From positions 558,001 to 622,000 of the forward strand of contig CAJZBQ010000024.1 in assembly GCA_914767885.1 (NCBI GenBank): a DNA stretch of 64,000 nucleotides, in the 5' to 3' direction. This DNA is from Blepharisma stoltei. Taxonomy: Eukaryota > Ciliophora > Heterotrichea > Heterotrichida > Blepharismidae. A program made the translations under genes and the position numbers. The notes below the pieces were generated by a model, which saw only the letters and a list, made by a program, of their open reading frames with translations, had not been told where the DNA came from and did no database searches. Positions 53,098-64,000 of the stretch are shown one piece after another; the stretch's first letter is position 1; each line of letters opens with the position of its first letter.

Positions 53098-54036
53098 TTA
53101 AATGTTAAATGTCCTTGGACTTAAACTAAGCATATAGCTCGGACTTTCAAAAAGTATGTAAGAAACTGACTTGCTTAATCCTTCGCCTGGGCTTTGAGTT
53201 TGATTAAACTTTGCGGCACTTTCATATTTATCATTCAAAAAACAAGGAGACAAAATCCTATTTCTCGGAGGCGATTCAGCAGGTGTAAACATAAGTGCTG
53301 TGTCTTCAATTACTGATAATTCGCTATAGCTTGAATTCATCGTCGTAACTTCTATAATTTTTCTTCTTTTTTTCGGCAAAGGTGTTACTGATAAATTTTC
53401 TTTATCTGCTTCTAATCTACAGCTATCTACTGAGTTCTGGTACCCTTGGATCGCGTTTGTCAAAATTTGATTGTGTGCTTGAATACAAGGAACTTTGGGA
53501 AGATCTGAATTTTCATTGATTGATTTTCTTCCTCTTTTTCTTTTGCCTCTTTCTTCTACTTGATGAGTAGAGCACACATGTTTTGGGTCAGTATAAATAT
53601 GGTCTCTGATAAGATTATTATACCTTGTGTTGAACTCTGGGATTAGTTTTTTCATTGATGAATTCCAATGGTTTTTAATTGAGTTGTCTGTCCTCCCTTT
53701 AAGAATTTTCGCGATTTCAGCCCATCGATTTCCCATCATCTTATGATAGAGAAATAAGAGCCATTCTTCGTCTTCAAGTCACTGGTCCTTTCGGATATTT
53801 GGGTTTAAATGGTTGTGTCATCTTTCTCTGCATTGTTTTCCTATCCTACCTGGTAGACTTTTTGCAATGTGACTTCATTTTTGAGGGCCGTATTTATTAA
53901 CCAATTTTATTACCATTAAATCTTCTTCGGTTGTCCAAGGACCAGTTTTTATTTCACTTGCTGCTGTGTCGTCATAATTCCATGAGTAATCTTTTGATTT
54001 GATTTTTCGGCTGCATCTTTCAACTGTAAGTGCCAT
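53098..54036 (-). CDS. R2R3-type MYB transcription factor
   Basis: 312 aa, ATG 54036, TAA 53098-53100, uninterrupted. Two MYB repeats at about aa 34-135: [80 protein letters not shown]. They match the animal c-Myb/plant R2R3 consensus, including GR-GKQCRERWHNHL and GRTDN-IKNHW, and should bind AACNG-type sites. Of the six core Trp, three (QKW, ERW, DQW) are TGA codons. A basic RGKRKRGRK patch could be a nuclear signal. The C-terminus is Ser-rich with FTPAESPP-type phosphosites. Confidence 0.9.
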
Positions 54037-54491
54037 TTAAATTTAAATCATTTTCATATTGGTTTAGATTTAAGGTCGAGATCTGCAAAATTGACGTCAA
54101 ATTTGAATTTAATCTATGAAAAATTATAATTATATTGATTTTTTTAATATTGATAGGCTGCTATTATAAATTTAATAAAATACTTATAAATTCAATCGAA
54201 AAGATTTTATAGAAAATTCAGAAGCTTATTTTATCGAATTTCTTAAGGATTAAGCAATAAATGCTCCTGGGTACTTATCCATTAAAAATATGAGTGACCA
54301 TTTTATAAAATTTTAATCTGTCTGACTTATCAAAATTTAGTAAGATATTTATGGCTATTTCCACCAATACTTTCACAAGTTTTAATTTGTATCCGGCTAC
54401 TTATTTTTTAATATTATTTTATGAATATGGATAGCTTCTTTTAATCTCCAATTCTAGTAAATCTGCCGTCCTTTGCTTATTCAGTAAACCA

Positions 54492-55295
54492 TTAACATTA
54501 GCATTAATTTAAATGTTGAGAAGTTCGCTGTAATGCCTCGAGGGCCTACCTCCGCCCGTATTGCTTCACCCGACTGCTCACCACCGACCTGCCACGGCCC
54601 TTCTAAAGTGTTGCTCCTTCTGGACGAGGATGTGCACTCGCTACCCGAAGTTGGATGAGTTGCGCCACCGTGCCGTACGCCAACAGAGTTGTCCTTTCCG
54701 AAAATTTGAAAAACAAATTTTCTGGTCGAACTCACGGCCAAAATGAAAATCCAAAGCCTGGGACGTAAGCCCCAGTTTCACGCTAGAGAGTTGCCCGATG
54801 GACCAAGAGGAACCTCATTGCTGCTGCTGAGCTTCTCCTTTCCAACCTTGGACTCCATTTCCCCTGAGGGTAAAAACCTTGTCATCAGAGTGAACTGCGG
54901 TCGACCGAATTCGACATTGCGCTCCACTGTGCCAAGGAAAAACCTAGCCGGATATGCTTTTTTGCCTTGAGTGGCGCGGTACGGGCGCCACTTCGGCAAG
55001 CTCCTTCTTCCAGTTGGCCGAGCCAACTCAGGTTGGTTCGGCCAACTAGAATTGACAAGTCTCCCCAAAAGGCCTCACTTGTCAATTCTCCAGTTGGTCG
55101 AACCAACCTGAGTTGGCTCGGCCAACTGGAAGAAGGAGCTTGCCGAAGTGGCGCCCATACCGCACCACTCAAGACAAAAAGCTATACCTATACCGAGCGC
55201 CAAAACTCCCTTCCACGAGGTCCTCGGGTCCTAGAAGGTCCCCAACTACAGGTGTTGAGAAAAGGGCTGGTTCGCCGTCGCCATTTTAATAAGTA
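54492..55295 (-). mobile_element. SINE-like retroposon, copy S7 (longest), with inner palindrome
   Basis: 804 bp between 18-bp repeats TGCTTATTCAGTAAACCA (54474-54491, 55296-55313), between genes. Tail left, head right (TTAAAATGGCGACGGCG, minus). A palindrome of about 200 bp (54966-55173) is built from GTTGGCCGAGCCAACTCAG and its complement, absent from other copies. It is the only copy clearly in a gap that keeps a nearly perfect target repeat. Confidence 0.75.
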
Positions 55296-55373
55296 TGCTT
55301 ATTCAGTAAACCAATTTTAAAATTTTATTACTTCCTATCTATCTAGTAAGACGATGGTTTAAAAAGAATCATT

Positions 55374-57719
55374 ATGCAAAGCTTAAAATCGCTCTTTGGA
55401 GCTCTAGTGAAAAAAAGCTTTGAAAATAGGCAAAGCATCGGAGAAGAAGATACGAAATCTTCTGAGAACCAGTCCTCACCCTCCCCAATACTATATGAGT
55501 CTGAAATCCAAGACTCATTTTTAGGATCAATCAGCGAGGGAACTGAGTCGATGCTGGCACAGAAAATTCCACCGTCAGGATTCCAACTTGCTACTGTAAT
55601 TCCGTCAACTCATTCTGACGTCATGAGCCATGCGTTATACAAAGCTGCACAACAAAACAAAGCAGAACTGTGTGGCGAACTGCTACAGAAGTCTTTTTAT
55701 GGAGATGCTATGGCCAATGTTAATTTTAAAGACGAAAATAAAAATACTCCTCTGCATGTCGGAGCAAGCCAAGGATATCTTAAAGTGTGTGAAGCTTTGC
55801 TAGACTATGGAGATTCTACCAATCTTGATGCCAAAAATATTGAAGAAAGAACTCCACTCCACTTGGCTTGCAAGTTTGGACACTTGCAAGTGGTGCAACT
55901 CCTAGTCAGATCTGGCGCTGATATTGATACTCCTGATGAAGATAATTAAAATATGAAGTCTTCGTCTAGGCATGGCCTCCCGGCTATGCAGCCTCGACTC
56001 ATATTTTAATTATATCGGGCAAGGTTTTAATATGGTAGAGATGGACGGCAATACTAGGTAAGCAATTCTGGTTGTGTGCAGAGCCTAGCCCAAGTCTGGT
56101 CTCGAGATGGATTTTTCCTCGTGGGGAAGGAGGGCACGGAGGTTGGAAAGGGGAAGCTTAGCAGAGTCCTTTGGACCAATCGGGCAAATTCTAGCGTGAA
56201 ACTGGGCGTTACGTCCGGGCTACGCATTTTTCCTTTTTGCCGATAGCCGACCAGAAAATCCATTTTTTGGGTTTTCGGAAAAGCAACCCATGTAGCAAGC
56301 AAGTAGCTCACTCATGAGCCGTCGAAGCTGGCAAAACTTGCCCTAGGAGCACCCTGGTGATCAAAGCAGGTCGGCCCAGCGACTTGTAGGCCCGATGCGA
56401 CGAAGGCGAGCGGTAGGCCTGGGAAGGTCGACCCCGTAGTGGACGTTAAGCGTTATAAATTCTATAAGATAAGATAAGATAATCCTGATGAAGATGGAAA
56501 TACTCCTTTACATTTGGCATCAGAAAACGCAAAAACTGATGTGGTTTCTTGGCTTTTAACTAAGCATCCAAATTTATTTATTGAAAATAAATTTGAAAAG
56601 ACCCCAGCAGAGGTAGCAGGCACTGAAGAAACAAAAGCCCTGTTTGCAAAATATTCAAACCGATCTCAGAATAGCACTTTTAGAGGTAATAGTCCAAGAC
56701 TCTGCGTAAGAGAAATGAGCTTCTTTGAAGAAATAAAAGAACCTTCCAGGGTTTTCCCATTAGATTTTGAGATTTTAACTGAATTAGGAAAAGGCAGTTT
56801 TGGAGAAGTTTATCTGGTCAGGAAATCTGATAGCTGTCAACTTTATGCAATGAAAGTGCTGAGAAAAGAAAAAATCATGGGACAAAATTTAATAAAATAT
56901 GCAATGACAGAAAGGCACGTTCTCAGTTATATTAATCACCCATTCATAGTATCGCTTAACTTCGCATTTCAAACCCCAGAAAAATTGTTTTTAATACTAG
57001 ACTACTGCCCTGGAGGAGACTTGAGCTCACATTTAGCTCGGGAAAAGCATTTCGACGAGTATAAAGCAAGAATTTATACATGCGAAATATTACTTGCATT
57101 AGAAGAATTGCATAGGCATGGAATAATTTTTAGAGATCTGAAGCCTGATAATATCGTAGTTGATGAAGATGGCCACGCTTTGTTGACCGATTTTGGGCTT
57201 TCAAAAGAAGGAGTATATGATGGCGACACGGCTAAAAGCTTTTGTGGCTCTTTAGCTTATTTAGCACCTGAAATGATCAGAAGGCAAGGGCACGGAAAAA
57301 CTGTGGATTGGTACCTTCTTGGGGTTTTGTTTTATGAAATGGTGGTAGGGATTCCACCTTATTTTTCTAATAATAAAGAAGAGCTGTTCAATAATATCCA
57401 GAAGGGGAAGCTAAAGCTTCCCTCAAGTTTATCACTAGAAGCAAAGGATCTGATAATAGAAGTAAGATTTATTTAGCTATTACAAAGAGATCCGTCAAAA
57501 AGACTAGGTGCAAAAAGAGATGCTGAGGAAATTAAAGCACATAAATTCTTTCAAGGAATTGATTGGGATAAAGTTATGAGGAAAGAGCTTAAGCCTCCTG
57601 TACCTCCTAAAAAATGTATTCCGGACCAAAGAATTGAACCTCGGCTTGTGTATGGAGATTTGTCGAGATGTGAAGAAAAGTACAACAGGGTTTCTGGCTG
57701 GTCTTTTGTTTTAGAATAA
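55374..57719 (+). CDS. Ankyrin-repeat AGC protein kinase
   Basis: ATG 55374, TAA 57717-57719; 592 aa after removing SINE S8 and a 15-nt intron (57462-57476, GTAAGATTTATTTAG). N-terminal 100 aa disordered, with MQSLKSLFGA. About four ankyrin repeats follow (NTPLHVGASQGYLKVCEALL, RTPLHLACKFGHLQVVQLL, restored GNTPLHLASENAKTDVVSWL). Kinase domain from about aa 278: GKGSFGEVYLV, YAMKVLRK, HPFIVSLNFAFQ, FRDLKPDNIV, LLTDFGLSK, SFCGSLAYLAPEM. R-D-L-K-P-D-N and D-F-G with the AGC-type ending (FFQGIDWDKV..., PPVPPK) identify an AGC kinase. The insert splits an ankyrin repeat. Confidence 0.85.
55944..56482 (+). mobile_element. SINE-like retroposon, copy S8
   Basis: 539 bp between perfect 13-bp repeats TCCTGATGAAGAT (55931-55943, 56483-56495). 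Head AAAATATGAAGTCTTCGTCT, tail of AAGAT units. Closely related to S9 throughout. Fusing the repeats restores DTPDEDGNTPLHLA. Confidence 0.85.
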
Positions 57720-57863
57720 ATATTATCAAGCATAAATATTTATTCGTTGTACTTCTTACAAATTTAAATACCATAAATAATAATTAAAATGTAAAATTTT
57801 CAAATTAAACTAAATTATAAGTTATAATAATTGATTAATTTTATTCTAATCGAATTGGTGCTA

Positions 57864-58756
57864 TTAAAACAACTGATCCTGTGAATTGGCTGTAAACTTT
57901 TGCTCTACAATTTCTTCAAACTCTTCAGTTTTTTCTTCAAAAATTTCCACATAATTTTTCATTATTTTTTCTGTTTGCTTCTTGATGTTTAATATAGTGG
58001 AGGCTATTGTTTCCCCCACGCTTTTGATTTCATCCAGTTCTTCTGAAAAATAATTTTTGATTTTGCCGAAAAAATTACCGACCTTTTTGCAAGTAATTTT
58101 GCTTTGGATCATTCATTCTTTTGCGATTCCAATTCCAAGCTTATGTCTGGAAATATTTTTATCTAGGCACCTCTCAATGAAGTCGTCATTTTTTTTGATG
58201 AATCTGATCAATAAGTCATTTGTGCTGAGGGTTTCTACTGGCTTCATTGGCCATATTCTTTCTGCAGCTTTTAATTCACTGTATTTTGGATCATTTTCTT
58301 CTCCTTCGTTGACTATAAGATAGTCAATGAAATAGTCTTCTAAGATACAAATATTATAATTTTTTTTTAAATAAAAATTTCCTTTAAAATCACCTATGTA
58401 TGCAAAAAATAATTTTATTATTCGGCTGGGGATGCAAGAAAATGGATTGTAATGTTCGTTGGGCATGGACATATGGTATCAGTAACCCAATGGCATTGGC
58501 TTACACATGCTCCACGCTCGTATTCACTCATCAAACATTTCCTGCGTCCATTTTCATCTCCTATGATCCCAACGATCAACGATCCATTGACAAATAGCTT
58601 CTTGCATTTTTCTAACTGTCTTAAATGCCCAACGTTAAACATGTCGAATGTGTCGACATAAAGAATTCGAATTTCATCTGGATCATCTGAGAATTTCAAT
58701 TTTTTCCTCGCACTTGATGCTCGTGAATATCTAATTCTCTTTTTGGGAATATCCAT
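57864..58756 (-). CDS. Cholinephosphate cytidylyltransferase-like, with a one-base frame break
   Basis: ATG 58756, TAA 57864-57866. The N-terminus RILYVDTFDMFNVGHLRQLEKCKKLF matches the nucleotidyltransferase start of CCT (PCYT1), but the H-x-G-H motif reads N-V-G-H, losing the first catalytic His. Then YERGACVSQCHWVTDTICPCP. At about 58423, near a CCCC run, the frame changes; the other frame continues RIIKLFFAYIGDF ... ERIWPMKPVETLSTNDLLIRFIK (matches the ...T-x-G-I-S-T-S-D-I-I-x-R-I region) and a long amphipathic helix. Total length is one base short of a multiple of 3, so a homopolymer error or true frameshift is likely. Would make CDP-choline if active. Confidence 0.6.
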
Positions 58757-59490
58757 ATTTTAAAATGTGATTGGGGCATTATTTCTTGATTTTCTTGACA
58801 TCAAATTTTGGGAAATTATTGGAAAGTTGTATTGATCCTTGATTCATTGGTTTTTTTGATATATAAATTGTAAAAATTCATATTAATAAAAATTAATAGA
58901 GAGGCACGCAAATATCAAAGTAAAGAGATATAATTTTAATGAGAAAGTGTTTATTCATTAAATATTAAAATCAAAATTTCCAAATTATAAATCTCAGTTA
59001 TACTTTGGATTTTCTCAATTTTAAACACATACTAAAATTAGCATTTTCATGGCTCATTAGAATGGCAAAAATATCACCTCTAAAATGAGTTATAGAGCTA
59101 TAAACTATAGTGGAAGTGCCTTATATCGCATTATATTTTATAATTTTAATCAGAATAAAATGTTCAAATTAGAAATTTATTTTAATTAAATGTCCAAATA
59201 TTAGTCTTACAAGAAATTATACAGGAGAATAAAACCATATTAAGACCGATCAAATTGCTTTTGCTTAATGGTCTTCGCTAAAAATGATAAGTAAAAATCA
59301 AACTCAGAACTTTTAATTTGATATTAAATTGAAGAATTCAAATTGAGCATTATTGTATAAATCACCCTACCTCTAAATATAAATGCAATATTATAAAAAT
59401 CGCTAATCTTTAATTGATGCTTGGGTGGAAAACCTAAAAACAGCTTTGCTCTACTTTAATATATGGGGGGTAATTAGTACAAAAATTTAA
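58757..59490. other. AT-rich divergent gap
   Basis: 734 bp between the cytidylyltransferase (-) and zinc-finger (+) genes; nothing recognisable besides a G-run at 59465-59470. Confidence 0.45.
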
Positions 59491-59901
59491 ATGTCAATTA
59501 AAGACCAAAATCAAGTAAAAGAGCCTCAAGTCAAAGCTGAAATTGCATTAGGAAGATCAATGGAATATCTAAAAGAAAGCCGAAGCTGCAAAGTTTGTGG
59601 AGTTGAATACACGTCAAGTTTAGAAATAATACCTCATTTATATAGAGAGCACCCAAAGTGTAAAGATTGCAAACTTCGATCTTTATCAGTTGAAGATCAT
59701 ATTCTCCACAGACTTGAAAAGCATCTTAGTGATATAAGGCAAGCATTTCAGACATCTTATGGAATTAAAAAAAGTATTGGTTTAAGGCATGAATGCTCAG
59801 TATGCTCAGCTGTTTTTACCAGGAAAACTTATGCGCTTGTGCATATGGCTAAAAAGCACCCTTTAATTGTTTCATTATTTAACTCTGACAGCACATTTTA
59901 A
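59491..59901 (+). CDS. Small C2H2-type zinc-finger protein
   Basis: 136 aa, ATG 59491, TAA 59899-59901. Three Cys/His groups: CKVCGVEYTSSLEIIPHLYR then EH; CKDCKLRSLSVEDHILHRLE then KH; CSVCSAVFTRKTYALVHMAK then KH. Each is C-x2-C-x12-H-x3-5-H, the C2H2 layout, though spacing to the second His varies. Fingers 1 and 2 are nearly contiguous; finger 3 is separated by about 30 aa. Could bind nucleic acid or protein. Its stop is 6 bp from the convergent coiled-coil gene's stop. Confidence 0.7.
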   Translation: MSIKDQNQVKEPQVKAEIALGRSMEYLKESRSCKVCGVEYTSSLEIIPHLYREHPKCKDCKLRSLSVEDHILHRLEKHLSDIRQAFQTSYGIKKSIGLRHECSVCSAVFTRKTYALVHMAKKHPLIVSLFNSDSTF

Positions 59902-59907
59902 ATTAAA

Positions 59908-62083
59908 TTAACTACTTTCTTCGCCTAGGTATTTTTGATAAAGCTTCATAAATGTTTGGCCTCCTTTAGGAGATTTAAAAGACTCATGAGGTTTGTCTTG
60001 AAACTGCTCTGTAAGCTTTTTTCTGGACTCGTTAAAATCTTGCAAAGCCTTATTAGAATTCTCATAATTATGAAGAATTCCATGAATCATTTCATCTTTT
60101 TTAGATTTAATTTCTTTGAGTTGCTGATTTTCAGTTTCAAGAGACTTTATTTTTTCAATTAATTGCCCATTGCCTATGTTTAACTGGTAAATAAGATATC
60201 CCATAAATTCCACTTCAATAATCAACTGCAAATCATCTCCTTGTAAAAAAAAATAGTTTTTTGTTATTTCTTGCCTTTTCTGGTAAAAGTCTTCACCAAC
60301 TGCAATATTAAAGCACTGATAAATATTGAAGGAAGTCTCTTTCACAATATCGATTATTGCTTCAAGATCTTTTATTTTTTTGTTAGACTTATCATTTGAA
60401 AATTTGAGATCTTTTATTGTTTCTTGGTCTTTTTCTGAGCTTAATTGCATTATTTTAGTGAGTTCTGATTCTCGGCTGCTTCATTTGCTTTTTTATAATT
60501 AAATATGGCGTCTTCGTCTGGGCATGGCCTCCCGGCCATGCAGCCTCGACTCATATTTAATTATATCCGGCAAGGTTTTGCCAGCTCAGAGAGAGACAGA
60601 AATGCTAGGTAAGCAATTCTGGTTGCGTTCAGAGCCTAGCCCTAGTCTATTCTCAGGGTTGGTTTTTTCCTCGTGGGGAAGGAGGGCACGTCAGTTGGAA
60701 AGGGGAAGCCCAGCAGAGTCCTAAGGACCAATCGGGCAACTCCCTAGCGTGAAACTGGGCGTTACGTCCCAGGCTGCGTGTTTTTCCTTTTTGCCGAGAG
60801 CCGACCCGAAAATCCATTTTTTGGATTTTCGGAAAGGCAACTCATGTCCAGATGCAGTAGCTCACTCATGAGCCGTCGAAGCCGGTGACATTTGCCCTAG
60901 GCGCACCTTGGTGATCGAGACGGGTTTGGCCAGCAACTCGTGGGCCCGATGCGGCGAAAGGCAAGTGGCGGGTCTGGGATAGTCTACCCCGTAGTGGACG
61001 TTAAACGTTATAATTAATTAGTTAGTTAGTTAGTTAGCTTCATTTGCTTTTTAATATATCAATTTGCTGTCTCAACTTTTGCTCAGATTCTCTTGCGTCA
61101 GAAATCTCTGCATCTGAAGACCGTTTTATTTGGTCATAACTAAGCTCTAATTCTTTAGTTTTCTCTTCTAAGTTTTTAGCAGTTTCTTCAAGTTCGCTTC
61201 TCAATTTTTCATTTTCTTCTTCAAAAACTTCTTTTTCATTGATCAATTTTTCAACTTCACCAGAATAAATTTTCCTGGACTCTTCAAAGCTCCTTATTTT
61301 GCTTTTAGCCAAGTTTTCTTTTAATTCTTTTATTTTTGCTTCGTTTTCTCGTATTTCTTCTTGAAGCCTGCAAATTTCTTTATTAAATTCATTTTCTATT
61401 TGTTCTTTTTCGTTTTCATATCTATCAACTATTTTTCCTAACTCATTTTCTAAATTCTGAATATTTGCATTTAAAATCAGAGTATTTTCAATTGCCTTGT
61501 CCATTTTACTAAAAACCTCGATTTCTGACTTATCAAGCCAGCTAGAAAATGCTCCGACTTTATAATTTGCTTCTTCTTCAATCATCTTTAAAGATTTTCC
61601 ATCGCTTTTATCAGCAAGATCATCTATTTTTAAAGGTGAATCGTTCTCATATCAACTTGAGCTCTGAAATGATGCACGTTGGTCTTTGTCTAATAATTGA
61701 TAAACCCTCTTTTTAACTTCATTGATAAATTTTGTGCTTGAGTCAAGAGCATTCGTGAACTTGCCAATAATTCCATTGACTATCGAAAATCCATTCTCAT
61801 CTGCATCAAAACTATAAATATCTGAAAAATCAGTTTGCACTTCATTATCAGTTTTTGGCTTATTTTTATTTCGAGAGTGAGCTTCAGCCTGCAAAGCCCA
61901 GATTTTGGCTGCGGAATGAAGCAAGCAGGCTTTTTCAAAAGATTGTTCACGTATATACTCGTATTTGTTTACCAATTCTGTAGGAAGAGGAAATGAAAAT
62001 AATATTTCCTCAGCAACATTCAACAAAGCTAATAAACTTTCAACTTCTGGCTTCAGGCTATTTATTGCTCCTCTATTTTCCAT
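59908..62083 (-). CDS. Long coiled-coil protein broken by SINE S9
   Basis: ATG 62083, TAA 59908-59910; 538 aa after removing S9 (length divisible by 3), with TGA-coded Trp at the junction: DILKSKWSSRESELTK. The first 150 aa are helical (SLKPEVESLLALLNVAEEIL); aa about 185-330 form an Asp/Glu/Lys-rich coiled coil; a further coiled coil lies after the insert (KIKDLEAIIDIVKETSF, IEKIKSLETENQQLKEIK). No motor or other catalytic domain. A structural or adaptor role is likely; family not recognised. Confidence 0.6.
60495..61036 (+). mobile_element. SINE-like retroposon, copy S9
   Basis: 542 bp between GCTTCATTTGCTTTTTT (60478-60494) and GCTTCATTTGCTTTTT (61037-61052). Head TAAATATGGCGTCTTCGTCT, tail of TTAG units. 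Sister to S8 over nearly the full length. Confidence 0.85.
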
Positions 62084-62100
62084 AAAATTAAATTTAAAAA

Positions 62101-63170
<1,070 letters not shown>

Positions 63171-63705
63171 TTAAAAATGGCGTGGAGAACCAACCTGCCA
63201 CTTAACACCTGAAGACAGACGGGAACCCGGAGACCTTGTGGTAGGGAGAGCAGCGTGCATTAAGAGTATCTGGCCGGTTTTAATTGGTCTGGTAAAGCAC
63301 GATGTCGGGATGACTATCCTCAGGCTCATATACAGGGAAAGGTTTTACCTTAAGGGACGATGAAACTCGGAAGTCGGAAAGAGATAGACCAGCAAAGCCA
63401 GAGGGCGTTCGCTTGGTCAATCTGGCAACTTCGCCCTGGGCGACAAGTTTTGCTCTGGCCGATAGCCTGACAAGAAAATTTAATTTTTTTAATTTTTTGA
63501 AAGGGCAACTCCGTTGAAGTACGACACAGCGGTTCAACGTCTTTACCTTCTCGTTGCAAGTGCAAGCTCTCATGCGGAGGTAGTATAACATACATTCAAG
63601 CCATATAATCTGACTGGCATGCAAGAAGGTAGAGCAAAGCAAGGGACATGCAAAGTCGACATGGCTGACCGGGAGTTATCCTATAATAATCTAAAGTTAA
63701 GTTAA
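63171..63705 (+). mobile_element. SINE-like retroposon, copy S10
   Basis: 535 bp between perfect 16-bp repeats GACTCACTGGCAAAAA (63155-63170, 63706-63721). Head TTAAAAATGGCGTGG, tail of AAGTT units. It lies near the start of the aspartic protease. Confidence 0.82.
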
Positions 63706-63939
63706 GACTCACTGGCAAAAACTTTGGATTTTCATTATAAATTGAAGTTTGGTATTTTGTTAAAAAATTTATTTGTTTGGTTTTATCTTCAAACGTTTTG
63801 GCATATTTTTTCAGCGGAATTTTTGGTTGAATGCGCTCTTTTCGAGGACATTTTCTCTTGCAGACACTTTTTGTGACCATTTTGTCGAAAACTTTTTTCT
63901 CGTCAGTTATTTAGTCGAAAAATAATAATTGTTTGAAGA

Positions 63940-64000
63940 GCAAGTGAACAAAGCATTTTTGTTAGTTCACAGAGGAGGTAAATTTTTTAAAAAATTTATA
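63940..64000. mobile_element. Start of a family A element, cut by the window end
   Basis: GTGAACAAAGCATTTTTGTT, AGTTCACAGAGGAGGTAAAT (63942-63982) is a decayed family A hairpin followed by T-rich DNA; only one end is visible. Confidence 0.4.

Overview
The window reads as germline (micronuclear) DNA of a heterotrich ciliate, most likely Blepharisma. Three things seen in the sequence point there. (1) TGA is read as tryptophan inside genes: three of the six conserved tryptophans of a two-repeat MYB protein are TGA, while genes end on TAA or TAG. (2) Introns are 15 nt, GT..AG; eight are placed here. (3) Most genes are broken by inserts whose exact removal between flanking TA (or longer) direct repeats restores the reading frame, as expected for internal eliminated sequences (IESs) lost when the somatic nucleus forms. 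Stentor shares the tiny introns but uses the standard code, and karyorelicts read TAA/TAG as glutamine, so both fit less well. No somatic genome was available, so all excision claims are inference from frame restoration and repeat structure.

Layout. 1-8 kb: end of a DUF229 sulfatase-like gene (+), a UIM protein (-), a coiled-coil/UBA protein (-) and a METTL21-like methyltransferase (-). 8-25 kb (+ except one): an NAD-binding SDR protein, a myristoylated Cys-rich protein (-), a very large GAF/PAS cyclic-nucleotide phosphodiesterase, a helical protein and a vezatin-like membrane protein carrying a 2.2 kb inverted-repeat transposon. 25-38 kb: a 664-aa protein (-), a tubulin ligase-like (TTLL) enzyme, a C4-methylsterol oxidase and several ciliate proteins of unknown function. 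38-45 kb (-): a small helical protein, the pre-rRNA nuclease LAS1, a COMMD protein and a 934-aa conserved protein. 46-64 kb: mL45-like, SPT2-like, SCOC-like, DHHC palmitoyltransferase (-), MYB (-), ankyrin-AGC kinase, cholinephosphate cytidylyltransferase-like (-), C2H2 zinc finger, coiled-coil protein (-) and a pepsin-like protease (-). Genes are close: several neighbours are separated by 0-30 bp.

Inserts. (a) Three MITE families, here called A (TIR core GTGAGYGAACAAAA), B (GATCGAACGAT type) and C (TTCGACC type). They are unrelated in sequence but share one four-arm architecture. (b) Ten SINE-like retroposons of 0.45-0.8 kb with a conserved ATGGCG-type head, short tandem-repeat tails and 10-18 bp target duplications; eight sit in genes, and in seven, fusing the duplication restores a long frame. 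(c) Two elements with long inverted repeats (2.16 kb and 1.1 kb). (d) Small TA-bounded palindromes. Some inserts are nested or in tandem. For twelve genes I checked that the length after removing all inserts (and introns) is a whole number of codons.

The genes are ordinary eukaryotic functions (signalling, ribosome assembly, cilia, lipid modification) and do not form one pathway. What links them is their shared dependence on accurate DNA excision.
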